Shown here in pieces: positions 1 to 6,976 of a DNA stretch of 14,831 nt (position 1 is its first letter; every line of letters starts with the position of its first letter). The notes under the pieces are model-generated. The model searched no databases, had not been told where the DNA came from, and worked only from the letters and a program-made list of their open reading frames with translations. Made by a program: the position numbers and the translations under genes. Source of the stretch: CAZFHL01 sp964519145 (GTDB taxonomy: Bacteria > Patescibacteriota > Minisyncoccia > Phycocordibacterales > WO2-35-19); contig CAZFHL010000012.1 of the NCBI GenBank assembly GCA_964519145.1, positions 1 to 14,831 on the forward strand, read 5' to 3'.

Positions 1-2
1 AA

Positions 3-59
3 AAAGGTGTGATGAGAAAGAGTTTTGTGATTCAAAGTAAAAAAACGGTAAAAAAATAA
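3..59 (+). CDS. Possible 3' end of a rightward gene (partial)
   Basis: An open frame enters from the left edge and ends at TAA (57-59). It reads as a short, lysine-rich tail ending TVKK. A hairpin with T-runs on both sides follows at once, and it could terminate transcription from the left as well as from fusA. Convergent gene ends sharing one hairpin are common in compact genomes. Eighteen codons are too few to identify a family, and chance remains a real possibility. Confidence 0.35.
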   Translation, partial: KGVMRKSFVIQSKKTVKK

Positions 60-90
60 AAACCTTGCTCATTTTAGGAACAAGATTTTT
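58..90 (-). terminator. Intrinsic terminator after fusA, probably bidirectional
   Basis: Read on the minus strand, CTTGTTC pairs with GAGCAAG around a 7-nt loop. The stem extends through outer A/T-rich pairs and is followed by a T-run. It begins about 17 nt past the fusA stop. On the plus strand the same stem has one mismatch and also ends in T-runs, so it may serve a convergent gene from the left edge. Confidence 0.75.
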
Positions 91-107
91 ATTTTTTAAA
101 ATATTTT

Positions 108-2261
108 TTATTTTCTAGATTCTACGATAGTTTGAGCAACATTTGGTGGAACAACAGCATAATGATCAAACTCAATGTTAGCATTACCTCTACCTTCTGT
201 CATAGATCTAAGTGTCGTAACATAACCAAAAAGTTCTGAAAGAGGAATTTTTGCTTTTACCACCTTTAATCCACTTCTATCATCCATACCCTCAATCAAA
301 CCTCTTCTTGAAGAAAGGTAGCCTGTAACATCACCCATAAATTGTTCTGGCACTACTACTTCTATTTTCATAATAGGTTCGAGTATCACAGGATTGGCTT
401 TTTTAGCAGCCTCTTGAAAAGCTTGAGAAGCAGCTATTTTATAAGCAATTTCAGAGGAATCAACATCATGGTATGAACCAAAAGTTAATTCACAAGAAAT
501 ATCCGTCATTTTAAATCCAGCCACGATACCTCTATCCATAGCCTCTCTCACACCTTTTTCAACGGCTGGTATAAATTCGGCAGGAATGACACCTCCTTTA
601 ATAGAATCAACGAATTCAAATCCTTCTTCTCTGTGTATATTTTTTTGTTTTTTATTTGATTCAACTTCTGGTTGTAATGGCTTTATATTTAATTTAACAT
701 GTCCATATTGACCTTTACCTCCAGTTTGTTTGATATATTTAGTTTCAGCTTCAGCTGTGCCTATGATTGTCTCTTTATAAGCTACTTGAGGTTTACCTAC
801 CACAGCTTCGACACTAAACTCTCTTTTCATACGATCCACAATGATGTCCAGGTGCAATTCACCCATACCCATAATTACAGTCTCACCTGTCTCTTGATCT
901 GATTTTATTCTAAATGTTGGATCTTCATCAGAAAGTCTCTTAAGAGCCATGCCCATTTTTTCTTGATCAGCTTTTGTTTTTGGTTCAATACGCAAAGAAA
1001 TAACAGGTTCTGGAAAAACAATTTCTTCAAGCACTATTGGATTATTTTCATCAGCAAAAGTGTGAGAAGTTTTGGCATTTTTCAAACCTACAGCAGCCGC
1101 AATCTCTCCTGCATATACCTTTTTCACCTCTTCTCTTTGATCAGCTTGAAGTCTCACTATACGACCAAGCCTTTCTCTGTCTCCTGTAGATGCATTATAT
1201 ATATATGAACCTGATTCAATTGTTCCAGAATATACTCTAAAGAAAGTTAGTTGACCAACAAAAGGATCCGCTTGAAGTTTGAAGGCAAGAGCAGAAAAAG
1301 GCTCTGAATCATTTGGATGTCTCTCTATTTCTTCTCCATTTCTAGGATCTATACCTCTGATAGAAGGAATGTCGAGAGGAGATGGTAAAAGATCAACAAC
1401 AGCGTCAAGTACCAATTGTACACCTTTATTTTTTAAAGCTGAACCACAAAATACAGGAAATATTTTGTTTGAAACAACAGCTTTTCTTAAAATCTTTTTT
1501 AATTCATCTACACTGATTTCTTTTCCATCTAAGTATCTAGACATTGCGTCTTCATCATTTTCAACGATTCTCTCTATAAGTTCAGCCCTATATTTTTGAG
1601 CAGTTTCCACCAAATCAGATGGGATTTCTTTTTCAATCACATTGTCTCCCAATTTGCCTTCAAATTCATAAGATTTCATTTTGAGCAAATCTACCACACC
1701 ATTGTGATTGTCTTCTTCTCCCATAGGTATTTGCATTCTAATAGCTTTTTTAGATAATCTATCCAAAATAGATTTATATGACTTTTCAAAAGAAGCACCT
1801 GTCCTGTCTAATTTATTTATAAAACAAAGTCTAGGAACTTGAGCCTCTTCTGCGTATCTCCAATTTGTTTCTGATTGTGGTTCTACACCTGCCACTCCAT
1901 CAAAAACACAAACAGCACCGTCAAGCACACGCATAGATCTTTTTACTTCTACTGTAAAATCAATGTGTCCTGGAGTATCTATAATATTAAAACGATATTT
2001 ATTTTCTTTTTTATTTCTCTCTTCATCTGAAAGATAGGTTGGTCCCCAAAAACAAGTAATAGCGGCAGCTGTGATAGTGATTCCTCTTTCTCTTTCTTGT
2101 TCCATCCAATCTGTGGTAGTAGCCCCATCGTGCACCTCTCCTATCTTATGCTGACTACCTGTATAATACAAAATACGCTCAGATGTTGTAGTTTTTCCAG
2201 CATCAATATGGGCAATAATCCCAAAATTCCTAACTTTTTCTAATGGATAATCACGATTCAT
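108..2261 (-). CDS. fusA: Elongation factor G
   Basis: Translocation GTPase that moves tRNAs and mRNA through the ribosome and, with RRF, helps recycle ribosomes. All G-domain motifs are present: G1 AHIDAGKT (17-24), switch region near residues 51-63, G3 DTPGH (95-99), G4 NKLD (149-152) and G5 GSA (273-275). Domains II-V follow. At 717 residues it is slightly longer than the usual ~690-705, with a short charged insert just before the G3 motif (about residues 78-90). In many bacteria it directly follows rpsL-rpsG. Here it is on the same strand but separated from rpsG by two unrelated genes, so it probably has its own promoter. No SD precedes the ATG. TAAAAT lies 5 nt upstream, which would fit a leaderless or nearly leaderless mRNA. 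Identity is secure. Confidence 0.98.
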   Translation of the reverse strand: MNRDYPLEKVRNFGIIAHIDAGKTTTSERILYYTGSQHKIGEVHDGATTTDWMEQERERGITITAAAITCFWGPTYLSDEERNKKENKYRFNIIDTPGHIDFTVEVKRSMRVLDGAVCVFDGVAGVEPQSETNWRYAEEAQVPRLCFINKLDRTGASFEKSYKSILDRLSKKAIRMQIPMGEEDNHNGVVDLLKMKSYEFEGKLGDNVIEKEIPSDLVETAQKYRAELIERIVENDEDAMSRYLDGKEISVDELKKILRKAVVSNKIFPVFCGSALKNKGVQLVLDAVVDLLPSPLDIPSIRGIDPRNGEEIERHPNDSEPFSALAFKLQADPFVGQLTFFRVYSGTIESGSYIYNASTGDRERLGRIVRLQADQREEVKKVYAGEIAAAVGLKNAKTSHTFADENNPIVLEEIVFPEPVISLRIEPKTKADQEKMGMALKRLSDEDPTFRIKSDQETGETVIMGMGELHLDIIVDRMKREFSVEAVVGKPQVAYKETIIGTAEAETKYIKQTGGKGQYGHVKLNIKPLQPEVESNKKQKNIHREEGFEFVDSIKGGVIPAEFIPAVEKGVREAMDRGIVAGFKMTDISCELTFGSYHDVDSSEIAYKIAASQAFQEAAKKANPVILEPIMKIEVVVPEQFMGDVTGYLSSRRGLIEGMDDRSGLKVVKAKIPLSELFGYVTTLRSMTEGRGNANIEFDHYAVVPPNVAQTIVESRK

Positions 2262-2378
2262 AAAATATTTTAATAATTTAACTAATTTGAATAAATAAAA
2301 TTCCTTAACTATAAATTTAAAGAGTAATAAAAATATACACTACTTAAATACAAATTGCAAAAATATTACAAAAAAATT

Positions 2379-2404
2379 AAAAAGAGGACGAGTGTCCTCT
2401 TTTT
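2379..2404 (-). terminator. Intrinsic terminator of the histidine phosphatase gene
   Basis: A perfect 11-bp inverted repeat (AAAAAGAGGAC / GTCCTCTTTTT) with a 4-nt loop starts just past the phosphatase stop codon. It has T-runs on both strands. It isolates the phosphatase gene from fusA downstream. Confidence 0.85.
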
Positions 2405-2408
2405 ATAG

Positions 2409-3122
2409 TTAAGCATCAAAAACTTTGTCATACTCCAAAAGATCCATCATATTTTTTTCTTCATTATACCTATATGAAGTAACCCCACAATTTCGGCCGC
2501 CGTTACCATTTAAAAACTGATTTATTTTCTCCAAAGTCCATCCATCTTCTAAGATAAACCTTACAACAGATATGACTCGACCGTGAGAAGCAAATAGCAA
2601 TCTCTTACCCTTATTTTCTTTAAATATTAGAGCAAGTGAAGATCGTACCCTTTCACAAACATCAGCTATACTCTCTCCGCCTACAGGTCTAGCCAAAAAT
2701 GGACCAGTTCTATTGTAATATTCATCCCAATAAGGAAAATGGCTCTTCATTTCGCTCTTAGTCATACCCAGAGCATACCCACATTCCCTTTCTCTAAGAG
2801 AAAAATCTTCTACAGTAGCAGGTTGTAAATTTTCCGGAAATTCCTCCAAGACAAGTCTCAAAGTTTCTTTTGTTCTAGCATAACCAGAGTGATACGCAGT
2901 ATCAAAAACAACACCAGACTCAAACAATCCCTTTCCAGCACAAATAGCCTGATTTTCTCCTTTTGGAGTAAGCGGGACGCTACAGTCTGAAATATTAGCA
3001 AATCTTTTTCTCAACTCTTCAGACTGAAGACCAACTGTTATATTTACTCCATTAAACTCAGATTCTCCATGTCTAACCAAAGTCAATTCTTTTGGATAGT
3101 TTTCAAAGATCGTGTGTTTCAC
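2409..3122 (-). CDS. Histidine phosphatase superfamily protein (phosphoglycerate mutase-like)
   Basis: Member of the two-histidine phosphatase/mutase superfamily, which works through a phospho-histidine intermediate. The signature LVRHGES (15-21) supplies the nucleophile His18. A conserved arginine lies in the SGYARTKET segment (Arg83), an acidic segment near residues 108-113 supplies the likely proton donor, and SHGR (179-182) carries the second His180. At 237 residues it is near full length. The substrate cannot be assigned: sugar phosphates, nucleotides or other phosphoesters are all possible. The start is GTG at 3122, chosen because AGAAGGAG lies 5 nt upstream, one of the best SD sites in the window. 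With its own TATAAT box (3142-3147) and terminator it looks like a self-contained unit placed between rpsG and fusA. It appears less AT-rich than its neighbours. The family is certain, the function is not. Confidence 0.9.
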   Translation of the reverse strand: MKHTIFENYPKELTLVRHGESEFNGVNITVGLQSEELRKRFANISDCSVPLTPKGENQAICAGKGLFESGVVFDTAYHSGYARTKETLRLVLEEFPENLQPATVEDFSLRERECGYALGMTKSEMKSHFPYWDEYYNRTGPFLARPVGGESIADVCERVRSSLALIFKENKGKRLLFASHGRVISVVRFILEDGWTLEKINQFLNGNGGRNCGVTSYRYNEEKNMMDLLEYDKVFDA

Positions 3123-3127
3123 CTTTT

Positions 3128-3135
3128 CTCCTTCT
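3128..3135 (-). promoter_or_regulatory. Shine-Dalgarno site fixing a GTG start
   Basis: AGAAGGAG on the minus strand, 5 nt before the GTG at 3122. fusA, rpsG and rpsL have no comparable site. Confidence 0.85.
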
Positions 3136-3141
3136 GTCTAA

Positions 3142-3147
3142 ATTATA
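3142..3147 (-). promoter_or_regulatory. Probable -10 box of the phosphatase gene
   Basis: A perfect TATAAT on the minus strand about 19 nt before the GTG start. The -35 region is weak. It would give a short leader that includes the SD. Confidence 0.5.
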
Positions 3148-3218
3148 TAGTAATATTTCTATCATGTACCAAAAACAATTCAAAATTGAACCAATGTAAA
3201 GTATATAGCACAAATATG

Positions 3219-3246
3219 TTGCTGTTTAAATATATATTGATATAAT
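3219..3246 (+). promoter_or_regulatory. Sigma70-type promoter of the TrmB-like gene
   Basis: TTGCTG (3219-3224), a 16-nt spacer and TATAAT (3241-3246). This gives a leader of about 27 nt before the ATG at 3280. The leader has no SD. Confidence 0.6.
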
Positions 3247-3279
3247 AAATATGTACTATTATAAATACATTTAAATAAA

Positions 3280-4023
3280 ATGGATACAGAAATTTTCAAA
3301 TCTTTAGGCTTGTCTAACATAGAAAGCCAAATATATACCTGTTTATTAACAGTACCACGGGCTTCTATATCAAATGTAACAGTAAATACAGGTTTACACA
3401 GACCAACGGTTTATAGAAATATACCAAAATTAATACAAAAATCTCTTGTTTCAAAAATAAAGATCGGTAAAAGAATATTTTATATTGCCGAAAATCCAGA
3501 AAAATTAAAAATTTTAGTAAATAATTTGCAAAGCAATTTAGAGCAAAGTCTACCTGAAATTAATAGAATTTATTTATCAAATCAAAAAAGACCGAATGTT
3601 TCTTATTATGAAGGCAAAAAAGCAATTTCAAGTATTTATGAAAATATAATGATAAGAAGTAAAAAAGGTGATTGTATTTATAGATATGAATCTCCAAGAG
3701 AAGCTAGCACAGCAAGCAAATATTACCCATCTTTATATTTTAAAAAAAGTGTCAGAAACAATGAAGAGATAGATAAATTTGTTATCACAAATGAAACGAC
3801 AGCAAAAAGAAGAACTCCTAGAATATGGCGACATACCAAATATATCCCGGAGAGTTTTGATACATTTGATCAAAACATATCTCAACTTATATACAAAGAT
3901 ATAGTGGCTTTTATAGATTATGATACAGAAACAGCCACAGTAATACAAAATCAAAGATTTGCAGATTTCCAATTAAAAATATTCAAAATGTTTTTTAGTA
4001 AATTAGAAAATAGGGGTAATTAA
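3280..4023 (+). CDS. TrmB-family transcriptional regulator
   Basis: A 247-residue DNA-binding protein. The N-terminus (about 8-70) is a winged helix-turn-helix, with the recognition-helix segment GLHRPTVYRNIPKLIQKSLV (38-57) typical of TrmB-like proteins. A short helical region (about 75-100) follows. The C-terminal part begins with the YYEGKKAISSIYENI-type segment (from residue 109) that recurs in this family as the start of an effector/dimerisation domain. TrmB proteins were described as sugar-responsive regulators in archaea. The ligand here is unknown, and no sugar operon is adjacent. It runs opposite to rpsG and the phosphatase gene and interrupts the usual rpsG-fusA order. Its stop lies 7 nt before a palindromic repeat element. 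It resembles the partial protein at the right window edge (RPTVY and following helix; similar C-terminal layout), so the two are probably distant paralogues. Confidence 0.85.
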   Translation: MDTEIFKSLGLSNIESQIYTCLLTVPRASISNVTVNTGLHRPTVYRNIPKLIQKSLVSKIKIGKRIFYIAENPEKLKILVNNLQSNLEQSLPEINRIYLSNQKRPNVSYYEGKKAISSIYENIMIRSKKGDCIYRYESPREASTASKYYPSLYFKKSVRNNEEIDKFVITNETTAKRRTPRIWRHTKYIPESFDTFDQNISQLIYKDIVAFIDYDTETATVIQNQRFADFQLKIFKMFFSKLENRGN

Positions 4024-4030
4024 TAATGGA

Positions 4031-4164
4031 TCTCTTTCAAAAGTCTTTCTTAGTATAATTTTTGATAGACACACATAAAAATCTGTTGATTTTTTGCTAT
4101 AATCAGCAGAGTCATCTTGCGCAAATCTATCAAAAACTACACGTGCGACGACTTTTGTAAGACC
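4031..4164. repeat. Palindromic intergenic repeat element, copy A
   Basis: An element of about 134 bp that fills the gap between the convergent 3' ends of the TrmB-like gene and rpsG. The left arm (4032-4070) and right arm (4125-4164) are imperfect inverted repeats of each other, sharing caaaagtc at the outer end and tttttgatag at the inner end. The middle is an A/T-rich segment with smaller pairings. The same element recurs in reverse orientation at 13386-13522 with roughly 20 differences by eye. The size, full-length palindromy and intergenic placement recall ERIC-type or MITE-like elements. No credible coding frame, transposase or clear target duplication is visible. This copy carries TGCTATAAT (4095-4103), a possible extended -10 that the other copy lacks. 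Confidence 0.85.
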
Positions 4165-4175
4165 TTTTTTATAAA

Positions 4176-4646
4176 CTACCAAGCAAAGTGAGCAAAAGCT
4201 TTGTTTGATTCAGCCATTTTATGTACATTTTCTCTCTTCTTGCAAGCTTCACCTTCATTTTTACTAGCGAGTATTATTTCTTCTGACAATTTTTTAGCCA
4301 TAGGTTTGCCTTTTTTAGCTCTAGCTGCGTCAACTATCCATTTCATAGAAAGAAAGTTTCTTCTTTCTGCCCTTACTTCTCTAGGTACTTGATAATTCGC
4401 TCCTCCAACCCTTCTAGACCTTACTTCCATAGTAGGACCTGTGTTTTTTAATGCCATATCAAATATTTCCATAGGATCTTCTACTTTTGCTTCTTCTTTT
4501 ATAAAATCAAAAGCTTCATAAACTATTTTTCTTGCTGTATTCTTCTTTCCTTCTTGCATTATATAATTAATAAACTTCTCAACTTTTTGAGAATTGAATA
4601 TTATATCTGGTTTTACTATATTTCTATTTTTGACTTTACCTCTCAT
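4176..4646 (-). CDS. rpsG: Small-subunit ribosomal protein S7
   Basis: Primary 16S rRNA-binding protein that nucleates assembly of the 30S head and contacts the E-site tRNA and mRNA exit region. It is 156 residues, normal for the family. The diagnostic block VRSRRVGGANYQVPREV, the N-terminal RGKVKNRNIVKPD segment and the C-terminal KKRENVHKMAESNKAFAHF segment are all present. It lies 21 nt downstream of rpsL on the same strand, so the two are co-transcribed. There is no SD in the gap. fusA, the usual next gene, is displaced by about 1.9 kb. The palindromic repeat copy A begins 11 nt past its stop and may act as its terminator or mRNA end. Confidence 0.98.
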   Translation of the reverse strand: MRGKVKNRNIVKPDIIFNSQKVEKFINYIMQEGKKNTARKIVYEAFDFIKEEAKVEDPMEIFDMALKNTGPTMEVRSRRVGGANYQVPREVRAERRNFLSMKWIVDAARAKKGKPMAKKLSEEIILASKNEGEACKKRENVHKMAESNKAFAHFAW

Positions 4647-4667
4647 ATTCTTTATTTATATTTAAAA

Positions 4668-5087
4668 TTATTTTTTAGATGCTTTTGGTCTTTTAACACC
4701 ATAACTTGATCTTGAAGTCATTCTTTTATCTACACCTGTAGCATCTAGTCTACCTCTAACAATAGTGTATCTTACTCCAATATCTTTTACTCTACCACCA
4801 CGAAGCATCACCACTGAGTGTTCTTGGAGTGTATGACCAATACCAGGGATGTAAGCTGTCACTTCCATACCATTTGTCAAACGAACCCTAGCAATTTTTA
4901 TAATAGCAGAGTTAGGTTTTCTAGGAGTCTTTGTTGTCACCTTAGTACAAACACCTCTTTTGAAAGGAGCTGGGTAATACACGGGTTTGTTTTTTAAAGT
5001 ATTGAAACCACGCGCAAGAGCTATCGCTTTTGATTTAGCGCGAATAGATTTTCTTTTTCTTTTAATTAATTGATTAATTGTTGACAT
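4668..5087 (-). CDS. rpsL: Small-subunit ribosomal protein S12, with Arg at the streptomycin-site Lys
   Basis: Decoding-centre protein of the 30S subunit. It is 139 residues, including the longer loop before PFKRGVCT seen in Firmicutes-type S12. Diagnostic blocks are KPNSA, VRLTNGMEVTAYIPGIGH, LQEHSVV and GGRVKD. Two positions are unusual. The normally near-invariant TPKKPNSA reads TPRKPNSA, placing Arg at residue 56, equivalent to Lys43 of M. tuberculosis and Lys42/43 of E. coli, where Arg gives streptomycin resistance. The loop normally KDLPGVRY reads KDIGVRY (101-107), one residue short and without the proline. The Lys equivalent to Lys88 is retained (Lys101). I checked both against the nucleotides (codons AGA; AAA GAT ATT GGA). 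It is the first gene of the rpsL-rpsG pair, and no SD is evident. Confidence 0.97.
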   Translation of the reverse strand: MSTINQLIKRKRKSIRAKSKAIALARGFNTLKNKPVYYPAPFKRGVCTKVTTKTPRKPNSAIIKIARVRLTNGMEVTAYIPGIGHTLQEHSVVMLRGGRVKDIGVRYTIVRGRLDATGVDKRMTSRSSYGVKRPKASKK

Positions 5088-5194
5088 TAAATAAATCTTT
5101 ATTTCCTTAATTTAACAAAATTACAGGCAATGGCAATATGGTAATATAAAACCCAAAAATATGCAAATTGATTGGATATTTTATTAACAAACAA

Positions 5195-5233
5195 AAGAAA
5201 ACCCCGCAATTAGTTTAAAACCAAATGCGGGGG
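5195..5233 (-). terminator. Intrinsic terminator of the unknown gene at 5264-5827
   Basis: CCCCGCA (5202-5208) pairs perfectly with TGCGGGG and, allowing one mismatch, the stem extends to about 10 bp. On the minus strand it is followed by TTTTCTTTT. It is the most GC-rich hairpin in the window. It ends transcription about 30 nt past the stop and separates this gene from rpsL. Confidence 0.9.
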
Positions 5234-5263
5234 CAAAACAAAAGCTTTATAAAAAAATTGAAG

Positions 5264-5827
5264 CTATACCGTGACCGCAGAGTAACATTTCTTATCACGG
5301 CCCTCATCTAAAGAATACCCCTCCGAAATCCAATCATTTTCATGTTCTACCCAGCCTAAATATAAGCTAAAGCCATATCCATCTTCGGAGACCAAAGTAT
5401 CTGCATCAAAGAAAATTGTATCAAACTTTTTCCATTCGTCTGGAATCAGATCTTTATTTTCTAAAAAAAATGACAGATCCTTCTCTCCTAATGGAATATT
5501 AAAATCATCATAGAGTCGCATGCAAGATTCATATCCAGAGACAGAACCTTCATTTCCTTTGAGGGTGCTGAGGATTCTCACTTTTCCAATATCTTTCGCA
5601 CATTTTATCCGAGCCAAAGTTGGTTCCTTAGCAAAATGAACACCTTCCTCAAATAGAAAACTTGAACAAAATTCACCAGCTTTAATTTGTATCATCCCAT
5701 CAAGAAAGGCTTGGATTAATTGATGGTTTTCCAATTCAATTAATTTATCAATATGCCTGGGTCTGTAGCCAGCAAGTTTAAACATTTTAAATAAGTCAGA
5801 AATCTGTTTTCTTGAAAAATTAGACAT
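5264..5827 (-). CDS. Unknown soluble protein, helical N-terminus and Trp/Asp-rich C-terminus
   Basis: 187 residues with no signal peptide or membrane segment. Residues 1-60 look helical and polar. The C-terminal part, from about residue 127 (LIPDEWKKFDTIFFDADTL), reads like a small beta-rich domain with aromatic and acidic residues (YLGW, NDWISEGYSLDEG) and ends CYSAVTV. From memory, and uncertainly, short unknown proteins with an IPEEWK...IFF...W-rich ending recur in Parcubacteria genomes. I know no function for them. The gene has a strong SD (AAAGGAG, 6 nt before ATG) and a strong private terminator, and seems less AT-rich than the adjacent protease gene. That suggests a mobile or lineage-variable cassette. 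A 12-bp perfect palindrome lies in its leader. Confidence 0.8.
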   Translation of the reverse strand: MSNFSRKQISDLFKMFKLAGYRPRHIDKLIELENHQLIQAFLDGMIQIKAGEFCSSFLFEEGVHFAKEPTLARIKCAKDIGKVRILSTLKGNEGSVSGYESCMRLYDDFNIPLGEKDLSFFLENKDLIPDEWKKFDTIFFDADTLVSEDGYGFSLYLGWVEHENDWISEGYSLDEGRDKKCYSAVTV

Positions 5828-5833
5828 ATTTTA

Positions 5834-5840
5834 CTCCTTT
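5834..5840 (-). promoter_or_regulatory. Shine-Dalgarno site of the unknown gene
   Basis: AAAGGAG on the minus strand, 6 nt before the ATG at 5827. It is preceded by ATTCACAA, an 8-mer also found before the SD of the gene at 13572-14081. Confidence 0.8.
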
Positions 5841-5856
5841 ATTGTGAATCAATTCT

Positions 5857-5868
5857 AGAGAGCTCTCT
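5857..5868. promoter_or_regulatory. 12-bp perfect palindrome in the leader of the unknown gene
   Basis: AGAGAGCTCTCT lies about 30 nt upstream of the start codon. It could be an operator or a leader-RNA hairpin. No regulator can be linked to it from the sequence. Confidence 0.35.
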
Positions 5869-6032
5869 GTTATTATTTTTAAAAATCCCTATACTTAAAG
5901 TATTTTTAAAATAATCAACAAAAAACTGTCTGAGTATCTGATATGATTTTTATCATATTTAATAATATCTGTAAAATAAAGATATCTCTAAAAATATATA
6001 TTTGAGAAAAGTAAAAAAATAGATTGGAAGAC

Positions 6033-6656
6033 CTAAGCACCGACCAATACACCGTATATGTACGGTATTAGTTTAGCTATAAATTGCCAAACAAAGAATA
6101 TGAAAAATAAAACAAAAAAGAAACCAAATTTGTCAAACCATTCTCTGATCCAATAAAATTTATAAGGAAGCACGCTAAAAAATATTTTTGAACCATCTAG
6201 TGGGGGTATGGGCATCAGATTAAACACAGCAAGTGTTATGTTCATAATGACAACAATACTGAGTAAATTTAACATATTCAGACTTAAAAAATTTTGAAAT
6301 TGCAAAATCCTTATTAAAATTGAAAAAACTATTGCGATAAATGTATTAGAGAGTGGCCCAGCTATAGCAACTAACGCTTCAGCAAATTTATTTGGAATAC
6401 CAAATTTTTCTGAATTTAGATTATAAATATTCACAGGTACAGGTTTTGCCCAGCCAATTATAAATCCTCCAAGTAAATAACCAAACAAAGGCAACAAAAA
6501 TGAACCAAAAAACTCTAAATGATTGAGGGGGTTTAAATTTAATCTATTTTGATATTTTGCCGTCACATCACCCAACACCAAAGCCATAAAACCATGAGAA
6601 ACTTCATGAATGACGACAGATATAATAAGTACTATAATAACAAACAAAAAATCCAT
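6033..6656 (-). CDS. Site-2 protease family zinc metallopeptidase (M50)
   Basis: Intramembrane zinc protease. The first membrane segment carries HEVSH (17-21), the HExxH zinc/catalytic motif. It is followed by GDVTAKYQNRLNLNPLNH, the family block GWAKPVPVN (68-76), AGPLSN (99-104) and, in a later membrane segment, NLMPIPPLDG (146-155), whose Asp154 is the third zinc ligand. It is 207 residues with about five or six hydrophobic segments, a minimal form with no PDZ or CBS domain. Related proteins cleave membrane-bound anti-sigma factors or remnant signal peptides; the substrate here is unknown. It diverges from rpmB across a 62-bp gap. There is no SD, and TATAAT sits 11 nt before the ATG on the minus strand. 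Confidence 0.93.
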   Translation of the reverse strand: MDFLFVIIVLIISVVIHEVSHGFMALVLGDVTAKYQNRLNLNPLNHLEFFGSFLLPLFGYLLGGFIIGWAKPVPVNIYNLNSEKFGIPNKFAEALVAIAGPLSNTFIAIVFSILIRILQFQNFLSLNMLNLLSIVVIMNITLAVFNLMPIPPLDGSKIFFSVLPYKFYWIREWFDKFGFFFVLFFIFFVWQFIAKLIPYIYGVLVGA

Positions 6657-6680
6657 ATTTTAATTTAATTATAACAATAT

Positions 6681-6708
6681 TTGCATTTCAATTTACATAT
6701 GATAACAT
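6681..6708 (+). promoter_or_regulatory. Probable promoter of rpmB
   Basis: TTGCAT (6681-6686), a 16-nt spacer and TAACAT (6703-6708). The start of transcription would fall only a few nucleotides before the ATG at 6719, so the mRNA would have almost no leader. No SD is present. Confidence 0.45.
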
Positions 6709-6718
6709 ACTAATCACT

Positions 6719-6961
6719 ATGGCTAAAGTATGTAAAATAACAGGAAAATCATCAATAATAGGTGGAAGATACTCAAACAGGACTCGTGCCACCCAATTCA
6801 ACCCTTGCGGAAACGGAAGAAGATTTGTCAATATTCAAAAAAAGAAAATATTTATACCAGAATTAAATAAATCTATAACTCTTAATCTATCCACAAAAGC
6901 TATCAAAACTATCCAAAAAAACGGCGCTTTTTCCGTCTTAAAAAAAGCAAATTTGATATAA
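6719..6961 (+). CDS. rpmB: Large-subunit ribosomal protein L28
   Basis: A small basic 50S protein of 80 residues. It starts MAKVCKITGKSS, matching the L28 N-terminus (xxVCxxTGK), and continues with the RYSNRTRATQFNP and GRRFV segments. The C-terminal half, ITLNLSTKAIKTIQKNG, matches the usual LRVSxKxxRxIxxxG block. The region around NPCGNG and KKKIFIPE is longer and different from the common LPNLxxxRF sequence, giving a slightly enlarged middle. It stands alone, not beside rpmG as in many genomes, between the divergent protease gene and a convergent metallo-beta-lactamase gene whose stop lies 15 nt away. Confidence 0.93.
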   Translation: MAKVCKITGKSSIIGGRYSNRTRATQFNPCGNGRRFVNIQKKKIFIPELNKSITLNLSTKAIKTIQKNGAFSVLKKANLI

Positions 6962-6976
6962 CTGAAATAGTAATAA

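Noticed and set aside
699..1599. Several rightward frames inside fusA
   Set aside because: All are antisense to conserved EF-G sequence. Long antisense frames are expected in AT-rich genes with biased codon use.
4031..4164. CRISPR repeat, riboswitch or small-RNA gene in place of a palindromic repeat
   Set aside because: There are no regularly spaced short repeats. It lies between two gene 3' ends, not before a start codon. The reverse-orientation copy and paired arms fit a dispersed palindromic element better, although transcription is not excluded.
5941..5958. Hairpin ATATGAT-TTTT-ATCATAT as a terminator for the site-2 protease gene
   Set aside because: The stem is all A/T except one G-C pair, and no T-run follows on the minus strand. 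It may be chance in AT-rich DNA.
5943..6005. Twenty-codon rightward frame in the gap between the protease and unknown genes
   Set aside because: No SD, no promoter, Ile/Lys-only composition and a very short length.
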